Origin: a virus
IMG/VR virus record: IMGVR_UViG_3300030110_001231
Location: 1-54,843 of that record
Reading direction: 5' to 3' (one strand)
Length of the DNA: 54,843 nucleotides
Below, piece by piece: positions 8,609 to 16,216 of the stretch. The position numbers were made by a program, and so were the translations under genes. How positions within the stretch are numbered: the stretch's first letter is position 1; each line of letters begins with the position of its first letter. The notes under the pieces were generated by a model that was not told the DNA's origin, did not search any database, and saw only the letters and a program-made list of their open reading frames with translations.

Positions 8609-8699
8609 TCTTTTTCTCTATATTATGTTTATCTGGCACTTTCCCATACCCAACAACTCTGTCCCATTCTCTTTGTGTGTAGTAGTTTTTTTTAATCAT
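8601..8699 (-). CDS. Micro-protein, 32 aa
   Basis: A short frame from ATG 8699 to TAA 8601: MIKKNYYTQREWDRVVGYGK, then VPDKHNIEKKNG. It begins one base after the stop of 8701-8958 and overlaps the next start by 8 bases, which is typical coupled spacing in this operon. The REWDRVVGYGKVP segment looks protein-like rather than random. No clear ribosome binding site is seen, so translation would depend on coupling. Confidence 0.5.
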   Translation of the reverse strand: MIKKNYYTQREWDRVVGYGKVPDKHNIEKKNG

Positions 8700-8700
8700 G

Positions 8701-8958
8701 CTATCTGTACTTAGTTACTTTTCGACGGTTGTTCATAACTTTACCACAACCACGAGCTATGCCACCATTCTTTAATTTAATCTTACCACCAGCAGCTTTA
8801 CTAGGCTTTGGTCCTCTAAAATCTTTTCTCTTTTTACCACCCGGTCCTTTTACTTTACCAGCACAAACTTTAGATGCATAAGCATTTGCATAAGCTGAAG
8901 GATAGACGGCGAACTTACGTTTAGCAGCAGCTTTACCTCTAGGACATAGCTTTGTCAT
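8701..8958 (-). CDS. Small basic Cys-containing protein of a marine-phage family
   Basis: An 85-aa protein: MTKLCPRGKAAAKRKFAVYP, then SAYANAYASKVCAGKVKGP and a Gly/Lys-rich tail with AAGGKIKLKNGGIARGCGK. The KLCPRGKAAAKRKFxVYPSAYAN signature recurs in cyanophages and other marine phages. Four cysteines (CP, VCAG, RGCG and its surroundings) could allow metal binding, but their spacing matches no zinc motif I know. Function unknown. Confidence 0.65.
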   Translation of the reverse strand: MTKLCPRGKAAAKRKFAVYPSAYANAYASKVCAGKVKGPGGKKRKDFRGPKPSKAAGGKIKLKNGGIARGCGKVMNNRRKVTKYR

Positions 8959-9064
8959 ATCTGTAACCCCATCTATTCTCTGATAAGTCCCACACTCTTT
9001 TTGTAGCTTGTGGAATTTTAACTAGTAAGTTATTAAATTTAATTACGTTTTTTGTTACTTGCAC
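8939..9064 (-). CDS. Possible micro-protein, 41 aa, GTG start
   Basis: A leftward frame from GTG 9064 to TAG 8939: (M)QVTKNVIKFNNLLVKIPQ, then ATKRVWDLSENRWGYRYDKA. A GGAGG sits 4 bases upstream. It fills the gap between two real small genes, overlapping both ends. The WDLSENRWGY segment looks conserved-protein-like. Short length and non-ATG start keep confidence moderate. Confidence 0.4.
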   Translation of the reverse strand: MQVTKNVIKFNNLLVKIPQATKRVWDLSENRWGYRYDKAMS

Positions 9065-9137
9065 ATTTCCTCCGTTTCTTTTTCTTGCTTGGTGGTTTTG
9101 TTACTTGTTGTCCTATATTAGCACGACTTATTACCAC
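9039..9137 (-). CDS. Micro-protein, 32 aa, very basic, GTG start
   Basis: A frame from GTG 9137 to TAA 9039: (M)VISRANIGQQVTKPPSKKK, then KRRKCASNKKRN. The ISRxNIxxQ...KPPxKKK pattern matches tiny basic proteins I recall from marine phages. It starts 2 bases after the stop of 9139-9360, with a partial site (TAGGT) 8-10 bases upstream. It may bind nucleic acid, judged only from charge. Confidence 0.5.
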   Translation of the reverse strand: MVISRANIGQQVTKPPSKKKKRRKCASNKKRN

Positions 9138-9138
9138 A

Positions 9139-9360
9139 TTAAATACCTACAAGTATCTTTGCAATAACTGATGTTGCTCCTGATTGCATAACAACTGTAG
9201 CACATACAGCACCAATGACTAACCATTTAACTTGAAAGATAGATTTTTTAACACAACCCATATCTGTTTTAAGTTCAGATACATCCTCACGTAACTGAGC
9301 CTCACGTTCAATGTGACGTGTTAATTCAAGTTTAAGATCTGTTAAATCTTTATCAGTCAT
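9139..9360 (-). CDS. XhlA-like holin/lysis membrane protein
   Basis: A 73-aa protein. Residues 1-45 form a charged amphipathic helix (DLKLELTRHIEREAQLREDV) and residues 48-72 one membrane segment (WLVIGAVCATVVMQSGATSV). This coiled-coil-then-membrane arrangement is that of the XhlA haemolysin/holin-associated family. It could cooperate with the three-span holin at 42677-43087. It follows the 39-aa membrane gene at 9364-9483 by 3 bases. Confidence 0.6.
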   Translation of the reverse strand: MTDKDLTDLKLELTRHIEREAQLREDVSELKTDMGCVKKSIFQVKWLVIGAVCATVVMQSGATSVIAKILVGI

Positions 9361-9363
9361 AGT

Positions 9364-9483
9364 TTAGAATATCCAACACCATAATAGTAAACCAACTATT
9401 GCGGCTATGTACCAATGTTTTTTACACTCGGTACATTTAACTTTCTCTTTTATTTTTTCCCATATCATATTTATATCTAACAT
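9364..9483 (-). CDS. Small membrane protein, 39 aa
   Basis: A frame from ATG 9483 to TAA 9364: MLDINMIWEKIKEKVKCTEC, then KKHWYIAAIVGLLLWCWIF. An AGGAGG lies 8 bases before this ATG, inside the end of the upstream gene. It has a CxxC pair followed by a single C-terminal membrane span. Together with the next gene (9139-9360) it forms a two-gene membrane unit, possibly lysis-related (inference from position and topology only). Confidence 0.6.
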   Translation of the reverse strand: MLDINMIWEKIKEKVKCTECKKHWYIAAIVGLLLWCWIF

Positions 9484-9779
9484 TTCCATCTCCTCCTTGC
9501 TTGACAGATTCTTTTATTAGGTGTCTTTCGACAGTTAACATTATGCATCTTGGCTTGACCCGCAGATCGTGCGCAAAATGACTTTCTTCTTTTCGCAGAT
9601 TTACTACCCTTTGCGACTTTACCAGTAACAGCAGTTTTTAATTTAGAACCAGGATTAGCACGACGGTAAGCAGCTACACCTTTAGCCGACATACCTGCGC
9701 CTTGTTTAGTTGGTCTAAAGTTACCAGACTTAACACTGGACTTTATACCCATGCCTTTCTTTTTCTTACGAACAGCCAT
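9477..9779 (-). CDS. Small basic protein of a marine-phage family
   Basis: A 100-aa Lys/Arg-rich protein with GNFRPTKQGAGMSAKGVAAY, RRANPGSKLKTAVTGK and AKRRKSFCARSAGQ, ending CQARRRWKC. I recognise the PTKQGAGM...YRRxNPGSKLxTAV...KRRKSFCARS order from cyanophages and other marine phages (I believe DUF6321). Function unknown. Conserved cysteines near the C-terminus suggest a small fold rather than a disordered tail. Confidence 0.65.
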   Translation of the reverse strand: MAVRKKKKGMGIKSSVKSGNFRPTKQGAGMSAKGVAAYRRANPGSKLKTAVTGKVAKGSKSAKRRKSFCARSAGQAKMHNVNCRKTPNKRICQARRRWKC

Positions 9780-9782
9780 GCG

Positions 9783-10064
9783 CTATCCTACAAAAAAAGT
9801 ACCAGCTACACTAACTCCTGCATTCATAGTTACGTGTAAATTTGTTTCGTAACGAATACCCGCATCTTCAATATATTGGTCGGACGAACCACCGGCAATT
9901 AGTCTTTGTTTCATAATAATTGATCCAGCGGCACCACCATCTCTTAATACAATATCAGTTGCTGAAGCCATACCATTTACTATGCTATATCCTCTAAGTC
10001 TACCCGGAATTGAATCTATCGTAGATGTAGATGTTGCGAATATTGTTTTTATATTTGTTGCCAT
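9783..10064 (-). CDS. Small beta-rich capsid-region protein
   Basis: A 93-aa protein beginning MATNIKTIFATSTSTIDSIP, with short strands (YSIVNGMASATDIVLRDGG, SIIMKQRLIAGGSSDQYI) and an ending LHVTMNAGVSVAGTFFVG. Similar small beta proteins follow capsid genes in many marine phages. A head-fibre or decoration role is possible but not shown. It lies just beyond the terminator hairpin that follows the capsid gene. Confidence 0.55.
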   Translation of the reverse strand: MATNIKTIFATSTSTIDSIPGRLRGYSIVNGMASATDIVLRDGGAAGSIIMKQRLIAGGSSDQYIEDAGIRYETNLHVTMNAGVSVAGTFFVG

Positions 10065-10083
10065 ATTTAATTCCTTATAAATA

Positions 10084-10108
10084 AAAGGGGTCTGTTAAGA
10101 CCCCCTTT
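10084..10108 (-). terminator. Intrinsic terminator after the major capsid gene
   Basis: Read leftward, a stem pairing AAAGGGG(G)TCT with AGACCCCTTT (one bulged base) encloses a 4-base loop and is followed by TTTTATTTAT. It lies 10 bases beyond the capsid stop codon. It probably reduces read-through into the small late genes, raising capsid mRNA relative to them (inference). Confidence 0.75.
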
Positions 10109-10118
10109 ACTAGTTAGA

Positions 10119-11078
10119 TTATGCTCCCGCAGAACCGTAATAAGATCTCCAGTCACTGAAACCAAAGCTATATCTTTCTCTAGCTTTGAATCTCAAGTTA
10201 CCAGTATCAAAGTCTGGCTCCATCTTTGTAGCTAATGGTGCTCTTACGAACATTTTAGCTCCATTTGGAACATCGGTTTTAATGAAGTACGCATTGGTAT
10301 CTGTAAACCTATGATTTACAAAGTAGCCTCTAGGAAGCATACCCATAGAACGTATAGCATTAACGTCATTGACGTTTGTTACACCATCTTTGTTAGTTGG
10401 TCCAGTTCCATTTGATGCAAAACCAAAATGAACAGGAGTTGTAGATAGTGTACTAGCTAATATTTTCTCAGCTGTAAACTGTAGGTTTGGTGGTATGTGC
10501 AAAGATTCTGCACGTGTACCAGTTAAGATACCTCTGTCGTCTTGTGTATTTTGAACAGCAATCAAGGCAGTTTCTAGTGTTGTTTCAGAAAGATCTGAAG
10601 CAGCTAGTAAGTTGTCTTGAGTACCACCCACGACAGGGTGACTGTTAGAGAAGAATGCGACTCCATCTCCACCAGCAAAGTTTGCGTTAAAACCATTGTT
10701 AAACACATTTGCGGCTTTTACTTGTCTAGTAGTAGCCATTGCTCTAGCAAGACCTCTTGCACGAATTTTTGCAAATGTATCATACAAGTTATCTTCCATT
10801 GCTTCCTCAGTTACTGCGAAAGCAAGAGCTACGGTTTCGTGTGAGTAACGGCTTGTGAACGATTCTGAAGCAGAATCATACTGTACCGCTGCACCTTCTG
10901 ATTTAGTCGGTGCTTCACCAAAACCAGTGAAAAGAACTTCTTCTTCAAAAGCTCTATCCGAGTTTTCAATCTCAAACAAAGGAACGTGTTCGTCCTCTAT
11001 TGAGCCATACTCCAATCCAAAGACTGCGTTTAATCCAGGAAGGAGCTGTTTAGCAATATTACCTCTATTTATAGCCAT
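10119..11078 (-). CDS. Major capsid protein, HK97 fold
   Basis: A 319-aa protein with the pattern of Mu gpT-like/HK97-type major capsid proteins: N-terminal MAINRGNIAKQLLPGLNAVF, the E-loop-like EEVLFTGFGEAPTKSEGAAV, the spine helix region EEAMEDNLYDTFAKIRARGL, FFSNSHPVVGGTQDNLLAA and a C-terminal ERYSFGFSDWRSYYG. It is preceded by GGAGGGAATATATT before the ATG and followed by a strong terminator. The scaffold is encoded separately (12266-13249), so an N-terminal delta domain is not needed. Neighbours are a decoration-like gene, scaffold and groES. Confidence 0.85.
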   Translation of the reverse strand: MAINRGNIAKQLLPGLNAVFGLEYGSIEDEHVPLFEIENSDRAFEEEVLFTGFGEAPTKSEGAAVQYDSASESFTSRYSHETVALAFAVTEEAMEDNLYDTFAKIRARGLARAMATTRQVKAANVFNNGFNANFAGGDGVAFFSNSHPVVGGTQDNLLAASDLSETTLETALIAVQNTQDDRGILTGTRAESLHIPPNLQFTAEKILASTLSTTPVHFGFASNGTGPTNKDGVTNVNDVNAIRSMGMLPRGYFVNHRFTDTNAYFIKTDVPNGAKMFVRAPLATKMEPDFDTGNLRFKARERYSFGFSDWRSYYGSAGA

Positions 11079-11091
11079 AATATATTCCCTC

Positions 11092-11688
11092 CTATGCTAA
11101 GTTGGCAATCGAGACCGTGGAACCAAGTCCGTAGTGATCTCTATGCTGGTTAATTTTAACTTCAATATTTGGGAATGCATCAGTTGCGGCTTCACCCGGT
11201 AACGTAGACCTTCTCAAAAGTCTTAAAGTCTTTGCTTGAACAGAGCCTGATCCGCCTTTTAAGCTAAATCCAGACATACCTGTGATTGTAGATCCAGCAC
11301 CTAATGATACATCCATGTTCAAGTGAAGCTGAGTGTCTGCCACTGAAGCGCCTGCTTGAATTTCAAATGTAGCATTTGGATCATCAATGACTAGGGCTTT
11401 TGCTTCGCCTTGTCCGTGATGAACTTGTCCTGCTGGAAAGTAGTTATTAAAGGTTGGTTGCTTTGTATTTGGATCAGTCCAATTAGCACCCATAAAAACT
11501 CCTGCAACTATATCCGTTGCGGCTGAGACCTTATGCACCTTGCCACTAACAATCTTTACCAAGTCACCTTGGAAAATTGCAGTCGCATGAGCTGCTTTAA
11601 CCCCATACTCATTCATACCACTGGTATTATAAGCACCGCCACGCATTCTAGAAGGTTGGAGTCCTCTAAAGTTTTTCGATGTTGCCAT
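11092..11688 (-). CDS. Capsid-associated (decoration-like) protein
   Basis: A 198-aa protein from the ATG at 11688, which has AAGGAGG just upstream; a longer frame would need a TTG inside that site. Features: MRGGAYNTSGMNEYGVKAAH, FQGDLVKIVSGKVHKVSAA and VAGVFMGANWTD, a small beta-barrel-like pattern similar to head decoration or P22_CoatProtein-associated proteins. It sits immediately upstream of the capsid gene. Exact role uncertain. A near-perfect palindrome (11718-11730) lies in its leader. Confidence 0.55.
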   Translation of the reverse strand: MATSKNFRGLQPSRMRGGAYNTSGMNEYGVKAAHATAIFQGDLVKIVSGKVHKVSAATDIVAGVFMGANWTDPNTKQPTFNNYFPAGQVHHGQGEAKALVIDDPNATFEIQAGASVADTQLHLNMDVSLGAGSTITGMSGFSLKGGSGSVQAKTLRLLRRSTLPGEAATDAFPNIEVKINQHRDHYGLGSTVSIANLA

Positions 11689-11739
11689 CTCTTCCTCCTT
11701 CAAAAGTAAGTGTTTAAGTTAAATTTTAACCGACACCCT

Positions 11740-12237
11740 TTATTTATCAAAGTGTGTAGGTCTACCTGTGGTAACTTTTGATCGACTATTGTTAGAGATT
11801 GGCATACGAGGATCGTTCTTGCTCATAAGCTGTCTGTTGATTGCATCAGTTTGGGATTGTGTGAAATCATTTACATGTTTCTTATACCCCTCTTGGTTTT
11901 CTATAGTGTTTGTTGCTAAAGCTACATCACCACGGATAACAAGCTTACCAAGACTACCAACAGATTGGTTTTGGAAACCAGCACTTAATTCAGGAACATC
12001 TTCAGGTCGGACAAAATCCCATCCTTCAAATTGTTTTTCCTGTACATTCTGATCATCATAAGTACCCTTTAAAGAAACTCTAATCCATCTAAGAGTAAGA
12101 CCCTTTTCTGCAAATCGTTTAGTTACTTCTTCAGGTATCTTTAACCAATTCTTTTTCTCATATACACCTCGTTGTCTTTGAGATGTAGTTTGTGTTGCAC
12201 GAGTCACTTTTACGTCATTTGTTTTTGGTGTAGTCAT
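11740..12237 (-). CDS. Conserved protein of capsid cassette, unknown function
   Basis: A 165-aa protein from ATG 12237 (MTTPKTNDVKVTRATQTTSQ). A TTG two codons earlier has a better-spaced AAAGG, so the start may be there. Residues 25-80 contain KKNWLKIPEEVTKRFAEKG, LTLRWIRVSLKG and FEGWDFVRPEDVPEL, a pattern I have seen between scaffold and capsid genes of marine podoviruses. No enzymatic motif. A role in head assembly is inferred from position only. Confidence 0.55.
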   Translation of the reverse strand: MTTPKTNDVKVTRATQTTSQRQRGVYEKKNWLKIPEEVTKRFAEKGLTLRWIRVSLKGTYDDQNVQEKQFEGWDFVRPEDVPELSAGFQNQSVGSLGKLVIRGDVALATNTIENQEGYKKHVNDFTQSQTDAINRQLMSKNDPRMPISNNSRSKVTTGRPTHFDK

Positions 12238-12265
12238 AATCAATTATTACCTTTCATTATCCACG

Positions 12266-13249
12266 TTATATATTTACTGTAGTGTAATCATCACCGGCCT
12301 TCTCGACCTTGGCTTTCTCTCTAGCATACACATCAAGTGGTACATTCATTTTTTTAGCAAGTCGAACATCTTCTTGAGACAATCGAATCTTACCTTTAGA
12401 TGATGCTGAAGAACGTGACTTTCCAGCAACCACTTGAGCAGGTTTGTTTGTTGGTTCTTCCTGCTGACCAAACTTGTGAGGCATTTCTTTTTTTAGCCTT
12501 TTACTTATCTCAGTATAAAACTCTTCAGTCTCTGGATCAAAGCCCTCTGATAATAAATCTTCATTTATAATATGTGCGGCTTGTGTAGTAATCCTATCTT
12601 TATTATACCATTCACTGTTATCAGATATCCATTCTCTTGCTAACTTGTGTAGTTTTGGAGGTTGTTTAGGTTGCTCAGTTGGTTTAGATTCTTCTTCCTT
12701 TGCCTCAACTGTCTCAGTTTTCTTAGCTTGATCTTCTATGTAAAATCTCTTAGCTTCAACCATTCTAAGTTCTGTAGTTGCATCAGCAATTGCTTTTTGT
12801 GCCTCTAACAGTTTATCTTTATCACCTGAGTCATAAGCATTCTTATATCCTTCCTCAGCAAGTTTAAGCTTGTCTTTAGTTTGATTTTCATAACTAACTA
12901 AACTAGCTTTTTCTGTTTCTTGTACTTTTTGTGTTGAGTTTTGAAGTTGTGATTGAAGATCAGCAATCTGTTGTTGTTGCGCTTCGAGTTGTTCTTCTCT
13001 CTCTTTACGTTGTTTAACTAATTGTCTAATTCTTTTTTCAGCACCAGTAGTATTAATACCATCGAGTTCTTGAAGTTTAGAATCTATTGAATCTTCAGTC
13101 TCTTCTTTCTTAGTTTCAACTTTAGGTTGTTCTTTAGATTCTTCCGTAGTCTCTTCGACTTCGTATTCTTTTTCTGGTTCTTCTTGTTGGGGTTTTGAAA
13201 CGTCTATAGTTTGGTAGCCGTCGTCTTGTGTTGTATTTTCTTTATTCAT
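12266..13249 (-). CDS. Scaffolding protein
   Basis: A 327-aa highly charged protein. Residues 1-60 are acidic and disordered-looking (PEKEYEVEETTEESKEQPK), residues 70-180 form long coiled coil (KQRKEREEQLEAQQQQIADL), and the C-terminus is basic (SRSSASSKGKIRLSQEDV). An acidic, helical protein with a basic C-terminus just upstream of the capsid gene is the usual form of a podoviral scaffold, where the C-terminal helix-turn binds coat protein. GGAG precedes the ATG. Confidence 0.75.
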   Translation of the reverse strand: MNKENTTQDDGYQTIDVSKPQQEEPEKEYEVEETTEESKEQPKVETKKEETEDSIDSKLQELDGINTTGAEKRIRQLVKQRKEREEQLEAQQQQIADLQSQLQNSTQKVQETEKASLVSYENQTKDKLKLAEEGYKNAYDSGDKDKLLEAQKAIADATTELRMVEAKRFYIEDQAKKTETVEAKEEESKPTEQPKQPPKLHKLAREWISDNSEWYNKDRITTQAAHIINEDLLSEGFDPETEEFYTEISKRLKKEMPHKFGQQEEPTNKPAQVVAGKSRSSASSKGKIRLSQEDVRLAKKMNVPLDVYAREKAKVEKAGDDYTTVNI

Positions 13250-13302
13250 GTTTTCTCCGCAGTTACGAGTTACGATTACGTCAGTAGGCTAATTATATAA
13301 CA

Positions 13303-13725
13303 TTACTTACTGATATCCAAATAGTTAGGATCAAGATCCGCTGGGTCTGGGATAACCATTAACACTTGGTCATCAAACAACAACAACATTCTAATACCTT
13401 TGTAAAAGAATTTATCACCTTGATACTTACCATAAACAACATAGTCACCAGGTTTACACCATGCTCGACCTTTAAACTTATCTCTATCAGCATAGGCAAG
13501 TTCGCCTACTTTTAAAACACGACCAATAGTTGTTAAGTATCTAGCATCATCTTTAAATTTATCAGGTAATAAAATACCACCTTTTGTTTTTTCTCTAATT
13601 GCAACTGGTCTAATTAAAACATGGTAACCAGGAATGTTAGGTAATACCTTTGGATCAGGTGATTCTTTATGTGTAATCCAGTCATCGTTACCAGCTATGG
13701 CTGTTGCTACTCCTGCTGCTTTCAT
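13303..13725 (-). CDS. groES: GroES-like co-chaperonin
   Basis: A 140-aa protein. After a 30-aa extension, residues about 32-135 follow the Cpn10 pattern: GYHVLIRPVAIREKTKGGIL (first strand and mobile loop), TTIGRVLKVGELAY, WCKPGDYVVYGKYQG and RMLLLFDDQVLMVI. It would cap host GroEL and probably favours folding of the capsid protein encoded next door, as T4 gp31 does (known for that family; inferred here). It overlaps the start of its upstream neighbour by 4 bases (ATGA). Confidence 0.85.
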   Translation of the reverse strand: MKAAGVATAIAGNDDWITHKESPDPKVLPNIPGYHVLIRPVAIREKTKGGILLPDKFKDDARYLTTIGRVLKVGELAYADRDKFKGRAWCKPGDYVVYGKYQGDKFFYKGIRMLLLFDDQVLMVIPDPADLDPNYLDISK

Positions 13726-13922
13726 TCTTCGTCTTCTCCTTCATTGTATAAGTTTTTTTCTGCTAATTTAATTTCTTCAAGCGCAATCGTCAAGCCTTCA
13801 ATTATACCAACTTGATATTTATAGTCTGCATAATTTTCTGATGATCCAGTTGAAATAGTATCAACTAAATTATTTTTTACCGTTGTAATTTTTTCTGTGA
13901 GATAGTTAGCTACGGCATCCAT
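13722..13922 (-). CDS. Hypothetical small protein
   Basis: A 66-aa acidic, helical protein: MDAVANYLTEKITTVKNNLV, a YKYQVGIIEGLTIALEEIKL helix and an acidic end (EGEDEE). It overlaps groES by an ATGA and the sulfotransferase gene by 13 bases, so it is translated within that unit. No recognised family. Confidence 0.5.
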   Translation of the reverse strand: MDAVANYLTEKITTVKNNLVDTISTGSSENYADYKYQVGIIEGLTIALEEIKLAEKNLYNEGEDEE

Positions 13923-14527
13923 ACTTCATGCCTTTCAAATAATTCTTTTTCAGATTCATACATAGCATCAAGATATTCTTGTTTTATCATTGCATCTTGA
14001 ACACTGATAGGACCAGATGAGTCTCGTCCTCCAATAATTAATTTACCATGTTCGTATACTGAAGGTTCATCAAACTCTTCTCCAAGAGCATCTAACATAA
14101 TTATTAAATCATTACATAAAGTTTCCATGTACCCAATTTTAATATTTGGATAATGGTTTAAAGTGTAATGATCATAGTAATCTTTAACTACATTTTTATT
14201 CCCGACTATTTTAGTAAGGAATGTTTCATAATCCTCAGCTTGGCATTCACGTTCAAGTCTTAAATTGTCTTGCCAATTCCATTTATGACCTCTGGTGTTA
14301 GATTTTTTTCTAGAACGGTGGTGAAACAAACTATGCACAAATGTCATAGGATGTCTAAGGAATGCAAATGTTTGTTTAACTCTAACCTCTGGAGTATTGT
14401 GTGAATCATATATAGCATCTCCCACAGGCCTAGATTGTTTAACATAAGATAACAACATCTGTTTTACCCAACGACCACCAGTCTTGGGTACATGTATGAA
14501 TACACTATTTTTAAGTTCTATTGCCAT
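13910..14527 (-). CDS. Sulfotransferase-like protein
   Basis: A 205-aa protein with both PAPS-binding signatures: the 5'-phosphosulfate loop FIHVPKTGGRWVKQML (residues about 10-25) and the 3'-phosphate segment TFAFLRHPMTFVHSLF (about 53-68). These are the hallmarks of carbohydrate sulfotransferases, which move sulfate from PAPS to a glycan hydroxyl. The substrate is unknown. It follows an FkbM methyltransferase and a PhyH-type dioxygenase in overlapping frames, suggesting a short modification pathway carried in the structural operon. The block is visibly more AT-rich than its neighbours. Confidence 0.75.
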   Translation of the reverse strand: MAIELKNSVFIHVPKTGGRWVKQMLLSYVKQSRPVGDAIYDSHNTPEVRVKQTFAFLRHPMTFVHSLFHHRSRKKSNTRGHKWNWQDNLRLERECQAEDYETFLTKIVGNKNVVKDYYDHYTLNHYPNIKIGYMETLCNDLIIMLDALGEEFDEPSVYEHGKLIIGGRDSSGPISVQDAMIKQEYLDAMYESEKELFERHEVWMP

Positions 14528-15230
14528 TTAAAAACAAAAAGTCTCCATCAGTTATTTCTGGCATGGTTAAAGCTATCTTTATTCCATTCTCAATATTTTC
14601 TACTAGTTTTAGTCCTTGGCCTCTGTGATTATAAAAGCAAGTATAGCCTCTATCAAAACAAAATTTAAATGTAGTATCAACTGGGTATTTATTAAACTTA
14701 TCATATATCTCAATCATCAAATGTGGTTGATGTTTCTCTATAGTTTTCTTTGCACCATTTAAAACATCAAGTTCAGTTCCCTCGGTATCTATCTTAATAA
14801 AACAAATGTTATCTGCATGTTTGTGTTGTTTATCAACTGTGGAAACTTCTACATCTATTGGAAAACCATCCACTAAATTTTGAAATGATGAGTTGGATAA
14901 TCGATGACTGTCTACATAAAATTTATCTTTCCCAACTTTATTGGACATTGCGATATTATATGCACTAAAATTTAGATGATCATTTTTAATTTTACATAAC
15001 TGTTCGTAGACTGGAGGTACAGCTTCATAAGCATAGACGTGTCCAGAATGTAGTGCAAAAAATTTACTGTACTGACCAACCGCAGCACCGATATCTAAGA
15101 CAGTTCCCTCAGAATCAATATGGTCTTTGGTTTGCCCTAACATAAATTCTTTTACGTGAAGGTCATAATAATATGGGTTGAATACTCGTCGTTGTAAAAC
15201 TTCTTTAGATAGTGTGTTTAATAAACTCAT
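14511..15230 (-). CDS. FkbM-family methyltransferase
   Basis: A 239-aa class I SAM methyltransferase. Motif I GTVLDIGAAVGQYSKFFA is at residues about 42-59, followed by HVYAYEAVPPVYEQL, the FkbM-typical ICFIKIDTEGTELDVLNGAK and a HLMIEIYDK strand. FkbM enzymes O-methylate sugars or antibiotics. It overlaps both neighbours (4 bases with 15227, 17 bases with 14527), so the three cargo genes are translationally linked. Confidence 0.8.
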   Translation of the reverse strand: MSLLNTLSKEVLQRRVFNPYYYDLHVKEFMLGQTKDHIDSEGTVLDIGAAVGQYSKFFALHSGHVYAYEAVPPVYEQLCKIKNDHLNFSAYNIAMSNKVGKDKFYVDSHRLSNSSFQNLVDGFPIDVEVSTVDKQHKHADNICFIKIDTEGTELDVLNGAKKTIEKHQPHLMIEIYDKFNKYPVDTTFKFCFDRGYTCFYNHRGQGLKLVENIENGIKIALTMPEITDGDFLFLNGNRT

Positions 15231-16216
15231 GGTTTCATAATTACTTGTAATGCAATCCGTTCTCTAGTATCCACATGTGTCCCTCTGTGCCAACCAAAGT
15301 TCGGTTCAAATAATATAAAATTACTTTCATCAGATGTAAAGTGTTTTAATTTTTTATATAAATGTTTTGATACATCTGTATTATCTTTAAACTGCCTAGA
15401 AAAATATGAGTTCTTTCTAGCCCATAGAGGTAGTTGTGCATTTGAAGCTCGTTCTTCAACCGTTGAAAGAGTGTTAGCAAGTTGGTTGCTTTTGCAGAAT
15501 AACATTTCAACATCATCAAACTTCCAACGATGACTTTCTGGGATATAAGCAAACGGTCCATTTCCTCGTTGGACTGGATTAAGATAAATCATTGCTTTAA
15601 TATAACTGTATTTTGGATCAATGTGTAATGTATATAAATTATTTTTAGGTTTGTGCTTTTGATCCGTTTGAAAATATTCGTTGAAGGTATCCTCTTTATC
15701 ACTAACGTGTAAGTTAATATCTGTTATAGTGTAAGGTTCAGATAATATATTTAATTTTTTATAGATATCATTTAACTTATTATAAATTATGTGGTGGTTT
15801 GGTAGTCTTAATATTTTATCTTGAATCCTAGAATCTCTAACTGGATCAATAGATTTAAGATCAACTATTTCTTTTTCTAAACAATCAACCAAAGGATCTG
15901 TATCAATAATGGTGCTATAATATCCTAAGTCATCAAAACCTTTTGGTCCTTTATAGATAATGTTTTTAGATTTTAATTTTAATGTAAAGCCTGTTAAGGC
16001 AGACTGTAGTTGGTTTTTTAAAATAGGTGTAGGTTTTAATTGACTATATAAATTATTAATTGATAAAGAAAATAAATTTATATCTAAATTTTGTATAGCT
16101 CGTAATAGGTCATTGTATATTGATGGGTGATCATTTTTATTAGGTTCGTAACCTTCGTCATCAAAACAAACGGCAGGATCAGGAAGATCAATGCCGTGGT
16201 TTGTTATGCTACCCAA
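15227..16216 (-). CDS. PhyH-type 2-oxoglutarate/Fe(II) dioxygenase
   Basis: A 329-aa protein. The C-terminal half carries the iron and cosubstrate ligands of phytanoyl-CoA dioxygenase-like enzymes: LHIDPKYSYIKAMIYLNP (His198, Asp200), NGPFAYIPESHRW, and NFGWHRGTHVDTRERIALQ with the distal His (310 or 314) and an Arg (318 or 320). Such enzymes hydroxylate small molecules or glycans. The N-terminal 160 residues are not recognised. The only plausible start is TTG (16216), which overlaps the portal stop; no ATG occurs before residue 200. Confidence 0.75.
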   Translation of the reverse strand: MGSITNHGIDLPDPAVCFDDEGYEPNKNDHPSIYNDLLRAIQNLDINLFSLSINNLYSQLKPTPILKNQLQSALTGFTLKLKSKNIIYKGPKGFDDLGYYSTIIDTDPLVDCLEKEIVDLKSIDPVRDSRIQDKILRLPNHHIIYNKLNDIYKKLNILSEPYTITDINLHVSDKEDTFNEYFQTDQKHKPKNNLYTLHIDPKYSYIKAMIYLNPVQRGNGPFAYIPESHRWKFDDVEMLFCKSNQLANTLSTVEERASNAQLPLWARKNSYFSRQFKDNTDVSKHLYKKLKHFTSDESNFILFEPNFGWHRGTHVDTRERIALQVIMKP

